Shown here piece after piece: positions 10,060 through 20,634 of a stretch of DNA of 64,000 nucleotides. The stretch is taken from positions 1,116,001-1,180,000 of the forward strand of contig CP089459.1 in the NCBI GenBank assembly GCA_026636295.1. Reading direction: 5' to 3'. The position numbers and the translations under genes are program-made. Every line of letters starts with the position of its first letter. The first letter of the stretch is position 1. Under the pieces are notes generated by a model. It had not been told where the DNA came from. It made no database searches and saw only the letters and a list, made by a program, of their open reading frames with translations. This stretch comes from Medakamo hakoo. Lineage: Eukaryota; Chlorophyta; Trebouxiophyceae; Coccomyxaceae.

Positions 10060-12661
10060 ATGGACAAGCGCAAAGCCAAGGCCGAGAAGGACGCCAAGCT
10101 GAAAGCGGCGGGCAGCGACAAGAAAAAAGCCGAGCGGGTGAGTTTTTCTGTACGGCCGACGACGGCCGATTGGGAGCGCGCGACCGCACCCCGCGCGTTC
10201 GCTCACACTCCCTCCTCCCTCCCCCCACCACCGCCACTTCAGGCCGCTGCCGACAAGGACAAAGTCGCGGCGGGTATCTCTCTGTCCCTGTCTGACCTGC
10301 GTGGCGGGAAAGGCGGCGGTAAAAAAGGCGGCGGCGGCGGCGGCGGCGACGGCGCTGCCAAACCGGCCAAGCCGGCGCGCGGCGCGCCGCCGCCCAAAGC
10401 CAAGGCCTCCTCCGACTCGTACCTGGGCGACCTGGACCTGCCGTCCTCCGACTCGGAGACGGACGCGTCTGGAGATGAGTCCAAGGCTTTTGTCCGCGAT
10501 GAAAAGGCGGATGTGTCGTTGGTGCGTTTTGTGTGTTTTTCTTGTTCGGCCGGCGGCGCGCACTCGGCCCGACCGCCCCTTCCCCTCTCTTTTTCACACC
10601 CATCCTTCCATCACTCCACCGTCCCTCCAGGCCACTGAACGCGACGCCAAGCGCATCGCGGAACGCGAACGCAAGGCCGCCGAACGCGCCGCCGCCGAAA
10701 AAGCGGCGGCCCTGGCCGACGACGACAACGTCTTTGACGTGTCGTTCGAAGGCAGCGGCGGCGGCGCGTCGGCCGCCGCGCCAGGCGAAGCCGTCGGCGG
10801 CGCCGTCTCCGCGACCGACATCAAAGTCCACAACCTGACCATCCGGGCCAAGGGCAAAATCCTGCTCGAAGGCGCGTCCCTGACCGTCACGGCCGGGCGG
10901 CGGTACGGCCTGGTCGGCCCCAACGGCAAGGGCAAGTCCACGCTGCTGCGCATGATTGCGCGCCGCCAGGTGCCCGTCCCCGAAAACCTGGACGTCCTGC
11001 TCGTGGAGCAGGAGGTCGTCGGCGATGCCACGCCCGCGCTGCAGGCCGTCGTCGCCGCGGACGTCGAGCTGATGGCCCTGCGCCAGGAGGAAGCCGAACT
11101 GACGGCGTTGGAGGGGCCGGAAGCGGACGCCGCCGGCGCGCGCCTGGCCGAAATCTACGACCGCCTGGAAGACAAGGCCGCGGGGTCGGCCGAAGCGCGC
11201 GCCTCCAAGATCCTGCACGGCCTGGGCTTCACCCAAGCCATGCAAGCCCGGGCGACGGCCGACTTCTCCGGCGGGTGGCGCATGCGCATCTCCCTGGCCC
11301 GCGCCCTGTACATTGCGCCGACCCTGCTGCTGCTGGACGAGCCGACCAACCACCTCGACTTGAGGGCGGTGCTCTGGCTGGAGGAATACCTGACGCGGTG
11401 GAAGAAGACGCTCATCGTCGTCTCCCACGACCGCGGCTTCTTGAACGCCATCACCACGGACATCATCCACCTGCACGACGAACGCCTGCACTACTACCGC
11501 GGCAACTTTGAGCAGTTTGAGGAAATGTACGACCAGCGCCGGCGCGAAGTCAACAAGGTCGCCGACAAGTTTGACAAGGCCATGCGGGCGGCCAAGCGGT
11601 CGGGCGGCAAGGCGGCCCAGGACAAGGTCGTCAAGGGCGCGGCCGCCCAGGCCAAGGGCAAAAAGGGCGGGAAGAAGGGCGGCCGCGGCGGCGACGACGA
11701 CGACGACGGCCCCGGCGGCGGCGGCGGCGCGGCCGCCCTGCCCCGCCGGTGGACCGACTACACCGTCACCTTTACCTTCCCGCCGCCCACCGACCTGCCG
11801 ACGGCCTCCCTCCTCCAACTGGTGGACGCGGACTTCCAGTACCCGGGCCGGGCCGACTTTGCGCTGTCCGGCCTCAACATCGGCGTGGACATGGGCACGC
11901 GCGTCGCCATCGTCGGGCCCAACGGCGCGGGCAAGACGACGCTCATGAACCTGCTGGCGGGCGACCTGACGCCCACGGCCGGCGAGCAGCGGCGGTCCCA
12001 CTCCCTGCGCGTCGGCCGGTACGCCCAACACTTTGTGGACGCCCTGCAAATGGACGACACGCCCGTAGAGTACCTGATGCGCCGCTTCCCGACGGCCGGG
12101 CTGCGCCCGGAACAGATGCGCGCGCAGCTCGGCCGGTTTGGCCTGGCCGGCCACCACCACCTCCAACCCATCTGCAAGCTGTCCGGCGGCCAGAAAGCCC
12201 GGGTCGTCTTCACGGCCATTTCCCTGGCCAACCCGCACATCCTGCTGCTGGACGAGCCGACCAACCACCTGGACATGCAGTCCATCGACGCCCTGGGCGA
12301 CGCGGTCGAAGCCTTCGAGGGCGGCGTGATTGTGATTTCGCACGACGCCCAGCTGCTGGAGCGGGTGTGCGCGGACGAGACGAAAGCCCAGGTGTGGGTG
12401 GTGGAAGACGGCAAGGTCGCACCCTTTGCGGGCGACTTTGAAGACTACCGGGAAGGCCTGGTCAAGGAAATCGCGGCGGAGATGGAGGAAGACGACGCGG
12501 CGGCGGCGGCGGCGGAGGCGGCGGCGCGCGCGCGCCGGGCGGCCACGCTGGCCGCAAAAAAAGGTCGCGGCTCGGCCGCGGCCGCGCCGCCTGCTGAGGC
12601 GCCTGCCGAGCCCGTCTTTGTCAACCCGCTCATTTCCAACCCGTCGCTGCTGGCCAAGTAG
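10060..12661 (+). CDS. ABCF-family ATPase (GCN20/ABCF1, plant ABCF4-like)
   Basis: Exons are 10060..10137, 10243..10521 and 10631..12661, all phase 0, giving 795 aa. Residues 1-200 are Lys/Ala/Gly-rich and charged, including MDKRKAKAEKDAKLKAAG and an acidic patch DSDSETDASGDES-like around residue 75-85, as in ABCF1 and plant ABCF4. ABC cassette 1 has Walker A GPNGKGKSTLLRM near 214, signature SGGWRMR and Walker B LLLLDEPTNHLDL. Cassette 2 has GPNGAGKTTLMNL near 548, signature LSGGQKARVVF and LLLLDEPTNHLDM. There are no membrane segments. The Lys/Gly/Asp-rich inter-cassette linker lies at about 445-490. ABCF proteins act on ribosomes: translation initiation, eIF2-kinase signalling or ribosome rescue. 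The ATG sits in the strong context caccgccATGg. It lies 123 bp downstream of the synthetase stop on the same strand. Confidence 0.94.
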
Positions 12662-12838
12662 ATCGAGTGTGTGGAGGGGTGGTGTGGGGCGGCGCGGGAG
12701 AGGTGGAGGGAGAGGGAGAGTGTGGCATGTTTTTGTTTCTTGACCTGCTGCATTTTCCCGTTGCGACTGTGTGTTTCATTTCCTTCGCTTCGTCCCCACC
12801 ACACCCCACCACACCCACCCACCCACGCCCCCCTGACC

Positions 12839-13440
12839 CTACTGCACCAGCAGCAGCGGCACGGGGCACGTCGACGCCAGGCGGTCGGACACGCTGCCGG
12901 ACAGCAGCTTGGCCAGGCGCGACTTGTGGTGGGAGGACAGGGCGCAGAGCGCCGCGCCGACTTCCGCGCACCGGGCGCCGACCGCGTCGGCGACGGACCC
13001 GGCGTCCGTCAAAAAGCGGAGCACCTCAAAGCGGTGGGTGATGCCATCCCCCGCGCTGGCGAGCGCCTTCCCGAAGCGGGCGGTCATGAAGGCTTCGGCC
13101 TCCTTTTCGCGCGCCGCGCGCTCGACGGGCGTGTCCGGCACGTCGACGGGCGCGTCCACGCCCGGCACGACCGCAGCGTGCAAGCCCGAGATGACGGCGA
13201 CGAGGCGGAGCTCGTCACCCTTGCGCGCTATTTGTTGGATGACAAAGTCGACGGCGCGGGACGAGTCGTCTGGGAGAGGGGGGGGGAGGGACGGCGGGTT
13301 GAGGGGGCAGCGCGAGAGGGAAGGGCGCGCGTGAAAAAAAGTTGGCGGGGGCGAGGCGCCGGTGCGTTTTTGGTTCCTGCTGCGGCTGGGGTCGGCCGCG
13401 CACCTGAGTCGTCGACGGGCAGCAGGATGACCCGAGTCAT
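12839..13440 (-). CDS. Universal stress protein (USP) domain protein
   Basis: Exons are 13404..13440 and 12839..13269 (134-bp intron, phase 1), 155 aa, the usual length for a single USP domain. The start MTRVILLPVDDSDDSSRAVD has the first beta strand and the classic VDDS-D-S-RA motif. The C-terminal ATP-binding pattern is recognisable in LCALSSHHKSRLAKLLSGSV and DRLASTCPVPLLLVQ, where the family has G-x2-G-x9-G(S/T). The second glycine is not obvious, so nucleotide binding is not certain. USP proteins are soluble dimers of the Rossmann-like fold, induced by stress; the target is unknown. The gene converges on ABCF (177 bp between stops) and diverges from the LarB-like gene (190 bp between starts). 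Confidence 0.85.
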
Positions 13441-13630
13441 CGTCTAGATGGCGGACGGGGACGCGAAAAAAAAAGGAACGAACGAGTGAAGCGATGGGGT
13501 GTTCGCGTTTCGTTCGCACGGCATAGCTAGGTCTGGGCGCAACACGAGCAGCAGCTCTTTGCCTGTGGAGGAGGGCCGCCCCGGGCGCAGACAGAGGGAG
13601 CGACAGCTTTTCCCCCACACACACAACACT

Positions 13631-15045
13631 ATGTTGAATGCACGGCCACTGGTCACGCCTGGCCATCGGGCTGCTGTGGCGGCGGGTGCGTTGAAAGGGG
13701 AGGAGAGGAAAAAGGAAGGGGGAGCGCGCGGAGCGCCGTCGGCCGCGAGTTTGCAGCGCGCGTTTTTTTTTGTTCCGGCCCCGCTGCGTCTTGTGTGGGG
13801 GTGGCTGGTGGACACGAATCGCCGCGCATTCAATCCAGGGCTGGTGTGCGGTGTGCACAGGTGCCGGGCTGCGTGTGAGCGAGGCGTGAGGGTCGCTGGT
13901 CGCGCCCCCGGACGGGGGACGAGGCCCAATCGCGGCCGGGCAGAGGGGGCGACGCGCGTCGGCTGGAGCGGCCGCCCCCCGAGCCCTCTGCCCTTTCAGC
14001 GCGCCACACAAGGAAGAAGAGCCGCGCGCGCCGGGCGGCGGCCTGACACGGGCGGGCCTCACCCTCTCAACCACACTGAAAAACAAAACCAACAGCGTCC
14101 CTGCCGCCCAACGGCGCAGCAGCAGCGGCGGCGGCGGCGGCCGTGCCCGCCGCGGCCGCGGCCGCGGCCGCGCCCGCCCCGCCCCCGCCCCCGCCCCCGC
14201 CGTCCGACCCGGCCCCGCTGGCCGGCGACCTGGTCGACCCCAAGCTCCTGGACATCATGAACGCGGTCGCGTCCGGCCAGCTCAGCCCCGAGGCCGCCGC
14301 CCGGTCGACGCGCTCCCTGGCGGCGGGGTACGAACAGGTGGGAGACTTTGCGGCCGTGGACGCGTGGCGCGCGGGGCGGACGGGTTTCCCGGAAGTCGTC
14401 ATGGCGCCCGGCAAGACGCCCGACCAGCTGGCCGCCATCTTGGCTCGGCAGGCGGGCGCGGCGGACGCGGGCCCCGCCCTGGCGTCGCGCGTGGACGCGC
14501 CGGTCGCGGCCGCGGTGCGGGCCGCGCTCCCCGCGGACGAGGCGGACCGCCTGACATACAACGAGGCCGCCCGCCTGCTGACGCTCGCGCCGGCGACGGG
14601 GCGCAAGCAGCCCCGCCTGCCCGGCACGGTCGTCGTCCTGTCGGCCGGCATGGCGGACGCGGGCGTGGCCGAGGAGTGCCGGGCGGTGGCGGAGGCGATG
14701 GGCTGCTACGCCTTCCGCCTGGCGGACCTGGCCGTCGACGGCCTGCACCGCGTCCTGCACAACCTGCCCGCCATCCGGGCGGCGGACGTGGTCGTCGTCG
14801 TGACGGGCACGGACGGCGCCCTGGCCGCCGTCGTGGCGGGCCTGGTGGAGGCGCCCGTCATCGCCGTGCCGACGAGCGCGGGGTACGGCGCCGCGCTGGG
14901 CGGGGTCACCCCCCTCCTCGCCTCGCTCGTCGCCTCCTCGCCCGGCGTGACGGTCGTCAACATTGATTCCGGGTTTGGCGCGGCCATGGTGGCGGCGCGC
15001 ATGCTGCGCACGGCGGTGAAGCTGCGGCGCGTGCCCAACAAGTGA
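13631..15045 (+). CDS. LarB-family (AIR-carboxylase-like) protein, divergent
   Basis: Proposed exons 13631..13685 and 14096..15045 give 334 aa. Exon 2 is clear. Exon 1 (MLNARPLVTPGHRAAVAA) was chosen because it is an ATG followed by a phase-1 donor that fits the 14095 acceptor; the 410-bp intron makes this tentative. Residues 1-45 look like a transit peptide. The core (about 130-330) follows LarB: EVVMAPGKTPDQ, VVVLSAGMADAGVAEECRAV, DLAVDGLHRVL, PVIAVPTSAGYGAALGGV and TVVNIDSGFGAAMVAARM. LarB carboxylates and hydrolyses nicotinate adenine dinucleotide to start the nickel-pincer cofactor of lactate racemase; cyanobacterial CpmA is a relative. Departures from the family: GMEGALPSVV reads GTDGALAAVV, and the NSCA segment that carries the covalent cysteine reads ASS. 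Activity may therefore differ. Confidence 0.78.
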
Positions 15046-15530
15046 GAGGGAGGGGGGCGGGCAGTGCGCGCGAAGTTTTGGTGCTGTCTTTTCATTTGAG
15101 AGAGAGGAGGTGACGCGGGAGTGGGGGGAGGGCCGGCGCAATAAGACATCCACCACGCGGCCGCATTCGGCCTTCGGTGTGTGCGTGTGCGTGTTGTGAC
15201 AGTACGAAAAGCACGTTGGTTTTTTTTTCTTTTTTTTCACGGCCGACTTTTTTAACACACACCCAAAAAAAGCAACCAGCCCCGCGCCTCGGCGCGCCGC
15301 AGGCAGCGCGAGGCTTGGAAGCATGGCGGCACCACCACCACACCCCCGCCCCACACACACCCCGCCCAACACAGCACGCCCATCACGCACACGCGCCTGC
15401 CTCTCTCTTCCTCTCTCACGCTTCCACCACCCCGTGTCCATCAACACCAATGCCCAAGTTTTGTTTATTTTTCCTCCCGTCTCATGAAGGAACCATGGTT
15501 TGTCTGTGCATGCATTGCTCATGCCACGTC
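15046..15530. other. Convergent intergenic region, LarB-like / acyl-CoA reductase
   Basis: 485 bp between two facing stop codons; it must hold both 3' UTRs and terminators. It contains T-rich runs near 15220 and 15247, an A-run near 15266 and CA-rich tracts near 15340-15365. No coding potential seen. Confidence 0.5.
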
Positions 15531-17735
15531 TCATTCTTCCGGCGCGACAGCGACGACCGCTCCCGCCGCGTCCGCCAGCTTGTGCGCCTCGCTCGCAGAG
15601 TCGCACTTGGTCGTGGCCGCACGGCCGCCGCGGGCCAGGCGCCAGCCCGCGAGGGAAGCGGGCAGCTTGAGCGCGGCAACCGCGGGCCGCAGCGCCGAGC
15701 CGGGCAGGCGGGCTGCGGGCGCGGGCGACAGGCGCTCCGGCGTGGCGGGCGCTGCCGGCGAGTCCGCCGGCGCCACCGCCGCCTTCACCGCCGTCGCCGC
15801 CCTCGCCACGGCCGACCCGCCCGCCGCGGGCTTGACCTTTTTCGCAAACGCGCCAAACTGGCGGGCCTTGATGGACGTGAAGTACGGTCCGCAGAACGCC
15901 GCCCAGTCGTCGCCCGCCGCCGCCGTCCAGCGCAGGCGCATGCCCTGCGGGTTGTCGGCCGCGGCCTCCAGGCGGGCCTCCAGCGCCGCCGTGGCGGTGT
16001 CGGTGAACCGCAGGTCAAAGTCCATGGCCGGGACTTCGTACAGGATGAGCGACCGCTTGCCGTCGCCCACCTTGGCGGCCAGGTCGGGTTTACCCGCCGC
16101 GCGGAGGAGGCCGCGCAGGGCGTCCAGCTTGGCGTACGCAATGCTGGACCGCAGCTTGAACGCCAGGGAGTGGTGGTCCAGGAAGTGGCGGTGGACGGTC
16201 TGGGCCCGGACGGTCGGGTACCGGAACGAGAACCGAAAGGGCGGCTTGTCCGCCTGCGTGGGTTTGGGTGGTGGTGGTGGTGGTGGTGGTGGTGGTGGGT
16301 GGTGAGAAACATGGGGGCCCCGCGGGAGAAAAAAAAACGCCCCAAACACGGCCGCCATCCCCACCCTCTCCCTCTTTCCCTGTCGCACACACACCGACAC
16401 GTGCTGGTAGACGTGCACCGCCAGCAGTTGGAGCATGGTGAGCGGGTGCGTGGTGGACGTGCCGGAGTGGAAAATGAGGGGGGGGGTGGCGCGGTCGGGC
16501 GCGCCCGCACGCTCGGCCGCGGCCGCGCCCCCCGCGACGACCACGCCCGCCACGCAGTCGCCCGGGACGAGGTCCATCACCGAATCCGCGCCGTGAGAAG
16601 TGAACGTGGCCAGCCCGCTGGCGTACACCAGGTAGACGGACGCGACGCCGGACATGTTGCCCACGTACCCGGGCGCGGGGCTGTGCGGGGACAGCGCGCC
16701 GACGATGGCCGGCCGCACGATGGCGACGCCGAACCGCGTCCCCGGCCGGGCCGCCACGTCCGCGACCAGGCGTTCGGCCATGTGCTTGGTCAGGCAGTAG
16801 GTGTTGGGCAAGCCGCTGGAGGCGAGGAAGGCGGCGGCCCGGGCGTCGGCGGCGGCCGGGTCCAGGCCACGCAGTTGCGCCGCGAGCGCCGCGTGGTCAA
16901 ACGGCCGGCCGTCAGGCGTGGCGACCGGGTGCAGGGCTTCCGACACGACGGACCGGGGCGGCAAGTGGCCGTTGACGTAGGCGGTGGAGATGTGGACGTA
17001 CGCGCGCAAGGACGGCCCGCACGCCTGGGCCAGGGCCAGCACGGCCGCGACGGCGTCGTAGTTATGGGCGAGCAGGGCGGTGACCGGGTCGGTGAACGAG
17101 ATCGACGCGGCGCAGTGGATGATGTGCGTCGTCGTTGCCGTGATGCGGGCCGCGTCCTCCGGGCTGAGGCCGAGGCCCGGTTCCAGCAAGTCGCCCGCAA
17201 CGACGACTACGCGGGCGCGGGTGGACGGAGGCAGCGTGCACGCGGCCTTGTCGTCGTGCAGGGCGGAGAAGAGCGGGCGGGCGAGGAGGCGGTCCATCCG
17301 CGCGGCGCCGCTCGCCCCGCGGCGCGGGCGGACGACGCACACGACGCGCGGGCAGGCCGTGAAACGCAGGAGGTGTTCCAGGATGACGGAGCCGATGTAT
17401 CCGGACGCGCCGGTCAGGAGCACGGCCGAGTCGGGGCCGTACGCGTCGGCCAGGGACAGGGGGGTGGGCGGCCGGCGGCCGTCCGCGGCGGCCTCCGCGG
17501 CGTCGGCCGCCGCCGCGTCGGCGCCCACTTGCAGCGCGGCCGCGATCGCCGCGTCCGACGCCGCCCACAGGCGCCGGGACGCTTCGTCGCCCTTTTTCCA
17601 GGGCCAGTCGTCGGCGGGCGGCATGGCCCCGGCCCGGCGGATGCGGCGGGCGTCTTTCTTGGATGGCACGGGCATGGTGGTAAACAGGTCGGGCGAAAAG
17701 GACGGGAACGCAGCGGGCAGGGCGGGCGGAAACAT
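15531..17735 (-). CDS. Fatty acyl-CoA reductase (alcohol-forming, male-sterility type)
   Basis: Exons are 16401..17735 and 15531..16253, 685 aa. The 147-bp intron is a multiple of three with no stop, so retention would still translate; it is called from its GTGTCG start, CACGCAG end and (GGT)n content. A second ATG at 17675 has a better Kozak context, so the protein may be 20 residues shorter. The NAD-binding domain begins near residue 105 with LLTGASGYIGSVILEHLLRF; the catalytic Tyr-x3-Lys is in NTYCLTKHMAERLV near 313; RPAIVGALSPHS and PGDCVAGVVV are also typical. A sterile-like C-domain follows the intron (FRYPTVRAQTVHRHF onward). The tail, residues 600-685, is Ala-rich. Expected reaction: acyl-CoA + 2 NADPH to primary fatty alcohol. 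It is head-to-head with KCS1, which would supply long-chain substrate. Confidence 0.84.
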   Translation of the reverse strand: MFPPALPAAFPSFSPDLFTTMPVPSKKDARRIRRAGAMPPADDWPWKKGDEASRRLWAASDAAIAAALQVGADAAAADAAEAAADGRRPPTPLSLADAYGPDSAVLLTGASGYIGSVILEHLLRFTACPRVVCVVRPRRGASGAARMDRLLARPLFSALHDDKAACTLPPSTRARVVVVAGDLLEPGLGLSPEDAARITATTTHIIHCAASISFTDPVTALLAHNYDAVAAVLALAQACGPSLRAYVHISTAYVNGHLPPRSVVSEALHPVATPDGRPFDHAALAAQLRGLDPAAADARAAAFLASSGLPNTYCLTKHMAERLVADVAARPGTRFGVAIVRPAIVGALSPHSPAPGYVGNMSGVASVYLVYASGLATFTSHGADSVMDLVPGDCVAGVVVAGGAAAAERAGAPDRATPPLIFHSGTSTTHPLTMLQLLAVHVYQHVSVCVRQGKRERVGMAAVFGAFFFLPRGPHVSHHPPPPPPPPPPPKPTQADKPPFRFSFRYPTVRAQTVHRHFLDHHSLAFKLRSSIAYAKLDALRGLLRAAGKPDLAAKVGDGKRSLILYEVPAMDFDLRFTDTATAALEARLEAAADNPQGMRLRWTAAAGDDWAAFCGPYFTSIKARQFGAFAKKVKPAAGGSAVARAATAVKAAVAPADSPAAPATPERLSPAPAARLPGSALRPAVAALKLPASLAGWRLARGGRAATTKCDSASEAHKLADAAGAVVAVAPEE
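16254..16400 (-). other. In-frame intron of the acyl-CoA reductase gene, with (GGT)n tract
   Basis: 147 bp, divisible by three and free of stops in the coding frame. It carries about a dozen GGT units on the plus strand (16266-16300; ACC on the coding strand), which would read as poly-Pro if retained. Confidence 0.7.
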
Positions 17736-18290
17736 GCACGGGGAGGCGGGAGGAAGATGAAATGAAATGAAATGAAATGATTCAGGGCACTGCGTGGTCG
17801 TGTTGCGAGGGAAAAAGTGAAAGCGTGGGTGCGTGAGGAGGCAGGAGGGGACACGGGGCGGTGGTGGTGCAAGGGGCGGCGGGGGGTAGCGCGGGGGTAG
17901 CGCGCGCGCGGGAAAAAAAAAACGGCCGAAGTGCGCGCCTCTGTGATCTCGGCCCGCCGCATCGGGCGCACGCGCCCCTCCACCACCCCACCCCCCAGCT
18001 CTGAAATGTCCGATGTCATGTGCACCGTTCCAGATGCGTGGCGGGCGTGTGCGTGCCGTGGAGGGCCTGCATTGCGGCCGCATGCTGGGCCAGCCGGCGC
18101 GGGCCGCCCGGGCCGCGGCGGCGCGGCTTGTGCCTTGCCGCCCCCGCGGCCGGCCGGCCCGCCGGATCCGACCGTCAGGCGTCGCGGACCCGTGCAGGGC
18201 GTGTCCAGATCCTGCGCCCGCCATCATAAAGGCCAGCCAGGACCGCGCACCTCGGCAATCCCGCGCGCGCGCCGCACCAAAAAGAAAAGA
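17736..18290. promoter_or_regulatory. Divergent promoter region, acyl-CoA reductase / KCS1
   Basis: 555 bp between opposite start codons. Close to the reductase start is an (AAATG)4 microsatellite at about 17757-17780. On the KCS1 side a TATA-like CATAAA lies at 18225-18230, about 60 bp before the proposed ATG. A short A-run sits at 17912. Sharing of regulatory sites between the two lipid genes is plausible but not shown. Confidence 0.55.
18225..18230 (+). promoter_or_regulatory. TATA-like element upstream of KCS1
   Basis: CATAAA in a very GC-rich context, 61 bp upstream of the proposed KCS1 start codon. It supports the choice of exon 1 at 18291 but is only a sequence match. Confidence 0.35.
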
Positions 18291-20634
18291 ATGAAAGAGG
18301 CCCGCCTGCCCTTCACTGCACCGAACGCGCGGGGACGCGCGCGTGCCTTTTACCAACGCAAAAACGGTGCCACGCCCCTCCACCCAGCCGCGCAGACCGC
18401 GATCGCCCGCCCCTGTGAGCGATGAACGGTGTGTGCCTTGCAGTGAGGGGGGCGGGCGCAGCCCGCCGGCGCGCGCGCGGGCTGTGGTGGCCCGACTCGA
18501 GCAGAGGGTACACACGTGCTGCGTGGAGGATTTCATTTCCAGCTGTTTGCCGCACCGCGGCCGCGGCCCAGCCACCGCGATCCACTGCTCACTCCCCCTT
18601 ACTATCCTGCATATGAAACGTAGGCCCTCCCGAATCGCGTGGCGGCGGCCTGTACAGGGCGCTGTGCCGGCACGAACGGAGTGTTGCCCTCGTGCTGGCA
18701 GGCGCCGCATTCCTGGCCTTGCTCAACTCGCAGGCGGCCGGGCGCGGGCCCGCCGCCCTGGCCAAGGCGTGGCGGGCGTGCGCCAGGGTCCAGGACCACG
18801 TGGTGAGTGGGGCGGGCGGGCGGGAAGCCCCCGGTTTGGGGTCCGCAGCGCAGCGCAGGTCATACAACCAAAACAAAATTGCTGGCCAGCTAAAACGCGC
18901 GAGCGCCCCGATCCCACCCCTCCACGCCTTGCCCGTGCCTGGGAGGGCCTCCCCTTCCCTCCCTCCCTCCCCTCCGCTGCTCCCCTCTCTCTCTCTCCCT
19001 CCCTCCTCTTCTCTCCCATGCACACACCGCCCCTCCCCCACCCCAACAACAAAAAAAAACAGACCCTCCTCCTCGCCGCCGCCGCCGCCGCGGGCGCCGC
19101 CCTCGTCGCCCTGCTCGCCTGGGCCGCCACCGCCCCGCGCCGCGTCTTCGTCGTCGACTTTGCCGTCTTCCGGCCGCGCGAGTCCGAGGCGGTCGGCACG
19201 TGCAGCACCGACACGACCAAGCGCCAGGTCCGGGCGCCGGGCACGCCGTTCACGCCGGAGACGGCCGACTTCATCTCCAAGGTCCTGGACATCAGCGGCG
19301 TCGGGCCGTGCACCGCGTGGCCGGCCAACATGCTGGGGCCGCCCACGCAGTGGGGTTACCAGCTCGCCGACGCCAAGGCGGAGAGCGAGGAAGTCATGTT
19401 CACCGTCGTGGCGGACGCCCTGGCCGCGGCCCGGCTGCGGCCGGGTGACGTGGACATCCTGGTCGTCAACTGCTCCATCTTTTGCCCGACGCCGGTGAGT
19501 GGGTGTGGCCTTTGAGGGGGGGTGGGGGTGGGGGGGTGGGGGGGTGGGGGGGGGGAGGGGGGGCGCTCTCTGACTCTCTCACTCTCCATTCCTCTCTCCA
19601 CCTCATTTCCTCCGCCCACGCACACACACAACCCACCCGCACACACACACTGAAACCAGTCCCTGTCCGCGATGATCGTCAACAAATTCAAAATGAAGCA
19701 CGTCACCGCCTACTCCCTGGGCGGCATGGGATGTTCGGCCGGCCTCATTGCCGTCGACCTAGCCCGCGAGCTGCTGGCGTCCCGGCCGGCGGGCCAGACC
19801 GCCCTGGTCGTGTCCACCGAAAACATCAGTGTGGCGACCTACCACGGCGCCGACCGTTCCATGCTCGTGCCCCTCGCCCTGTTCCGGGTCGGCGGCAGCG
19901 CCGTCGTCCTCACCAACGCGGGCCCGCTCTCGCCCCTGCGCCGCCGGGCCAAGTACGAGCTGACCCACCTGGTCCGCACGCACCGGGGCGCGGACGACCG
20001 CGCCTTTGCCTGCGTCAACCAGGCGGCCGACGCCGACGGCCGCATCGGCGTGCGCCTGTCCCGGGAGCTGGTCGCCGTGGCAGGCGACGCCCTGACTGCC
20101 AACATCACGCGCCTGGCGCCGCTCGTCCTGCCGTTTGGCGAGCAGGCCCGGTTCGTGGCGCGGGCGGCGGCCCGGGCGGCGGCCAAAGCCCTGGGCAGGG
20201 CCGCGCCCAAGCCGTACGTCCCCGACTTTACGACGGCCTTTGACCACTTTTGTGTGCACCCGGGCGGCAAGACCGTACTCGAGTCCGTCGCCAAGTCGCT
20301 GCGCCTGTCGCCCGAAGCGATCCGCCCGTCCGTCGGCACGCTGTGGCGCCACGGCAACACGTCGTCCTCGTCCATTTGGTACGTCCTGGCCTGGATCGAG
20401 TCCGGGCCGGCCGTCGTCGCCAAGCAGGCCGCGGCCAAGGCGGGCGGCCTGCCCGGCCTGACCGTGCCGTGGGCGCCGTCCGCGGCCGGCCTGGCGCCGC
20501 CCCAGCCCGTGCGCAAGGGCGACAGGGTCTGGCAAATCGCGTTCGGCAGCGGTTTCAAGTGCAATTCCGCGGTGTTGAGGGCGCGGCGCCACATCTGCCA
20601 GCTGCACGCCGCGTACGACGACTTTGAGTTTTGA
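18291..20634 (+). CDS. 3-ketoacyl-CoA synthase (FAE1-type), membrane form, KCS1
   Basis: Proposed exons 18291..18414, 18624..18802, 19063..19494 and 19660..20634 give 569 aa. Exons 2-4 are well supported. Exon 1 (from MKEARLPFTAPNARGRARAF) is inferred because the exon-2 frame has no ATG, a GTGAGC donor lies at 18415, the phases fit and a TATA-like box precedes it. Two hydrophobic segments (SVALVLAGAAFLALL; LLLAAAAAAGAALVALLAW) match the two N-terminal helices of plant KCS and are followed by PRRVFVVDF. The catalytic triad is intact: Cys about 270 in LGGMGCSAG, His about 445 in FCVHPGGKTV, Asn about 478 in RHGNTSSSS. KCS condenses malonyl-CoA with acyl-CoA at the ER, the first and chain-length-determining step of very-long-chain fatty acid elongation. 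The 3' end faces the HAD nucleotidase. Confidence 0.87.

Noticed and set aside
15177-17765. 862-codon open frame on the plus strand
   Set aside because: Antisense to the acyl-CoA reductase. Arg/Ala/Gly-rich with no family motifs; long shadow frames are expected at this GC content.
17736-18710. Upstream extension of the acyl-CoA reductase frame to a 1059-residue reading
   Set aside because: Crosses the divergent promoter, repeats and KCS1 exon 1; contains no domain. The first good ATGs are 17735 and 17675.
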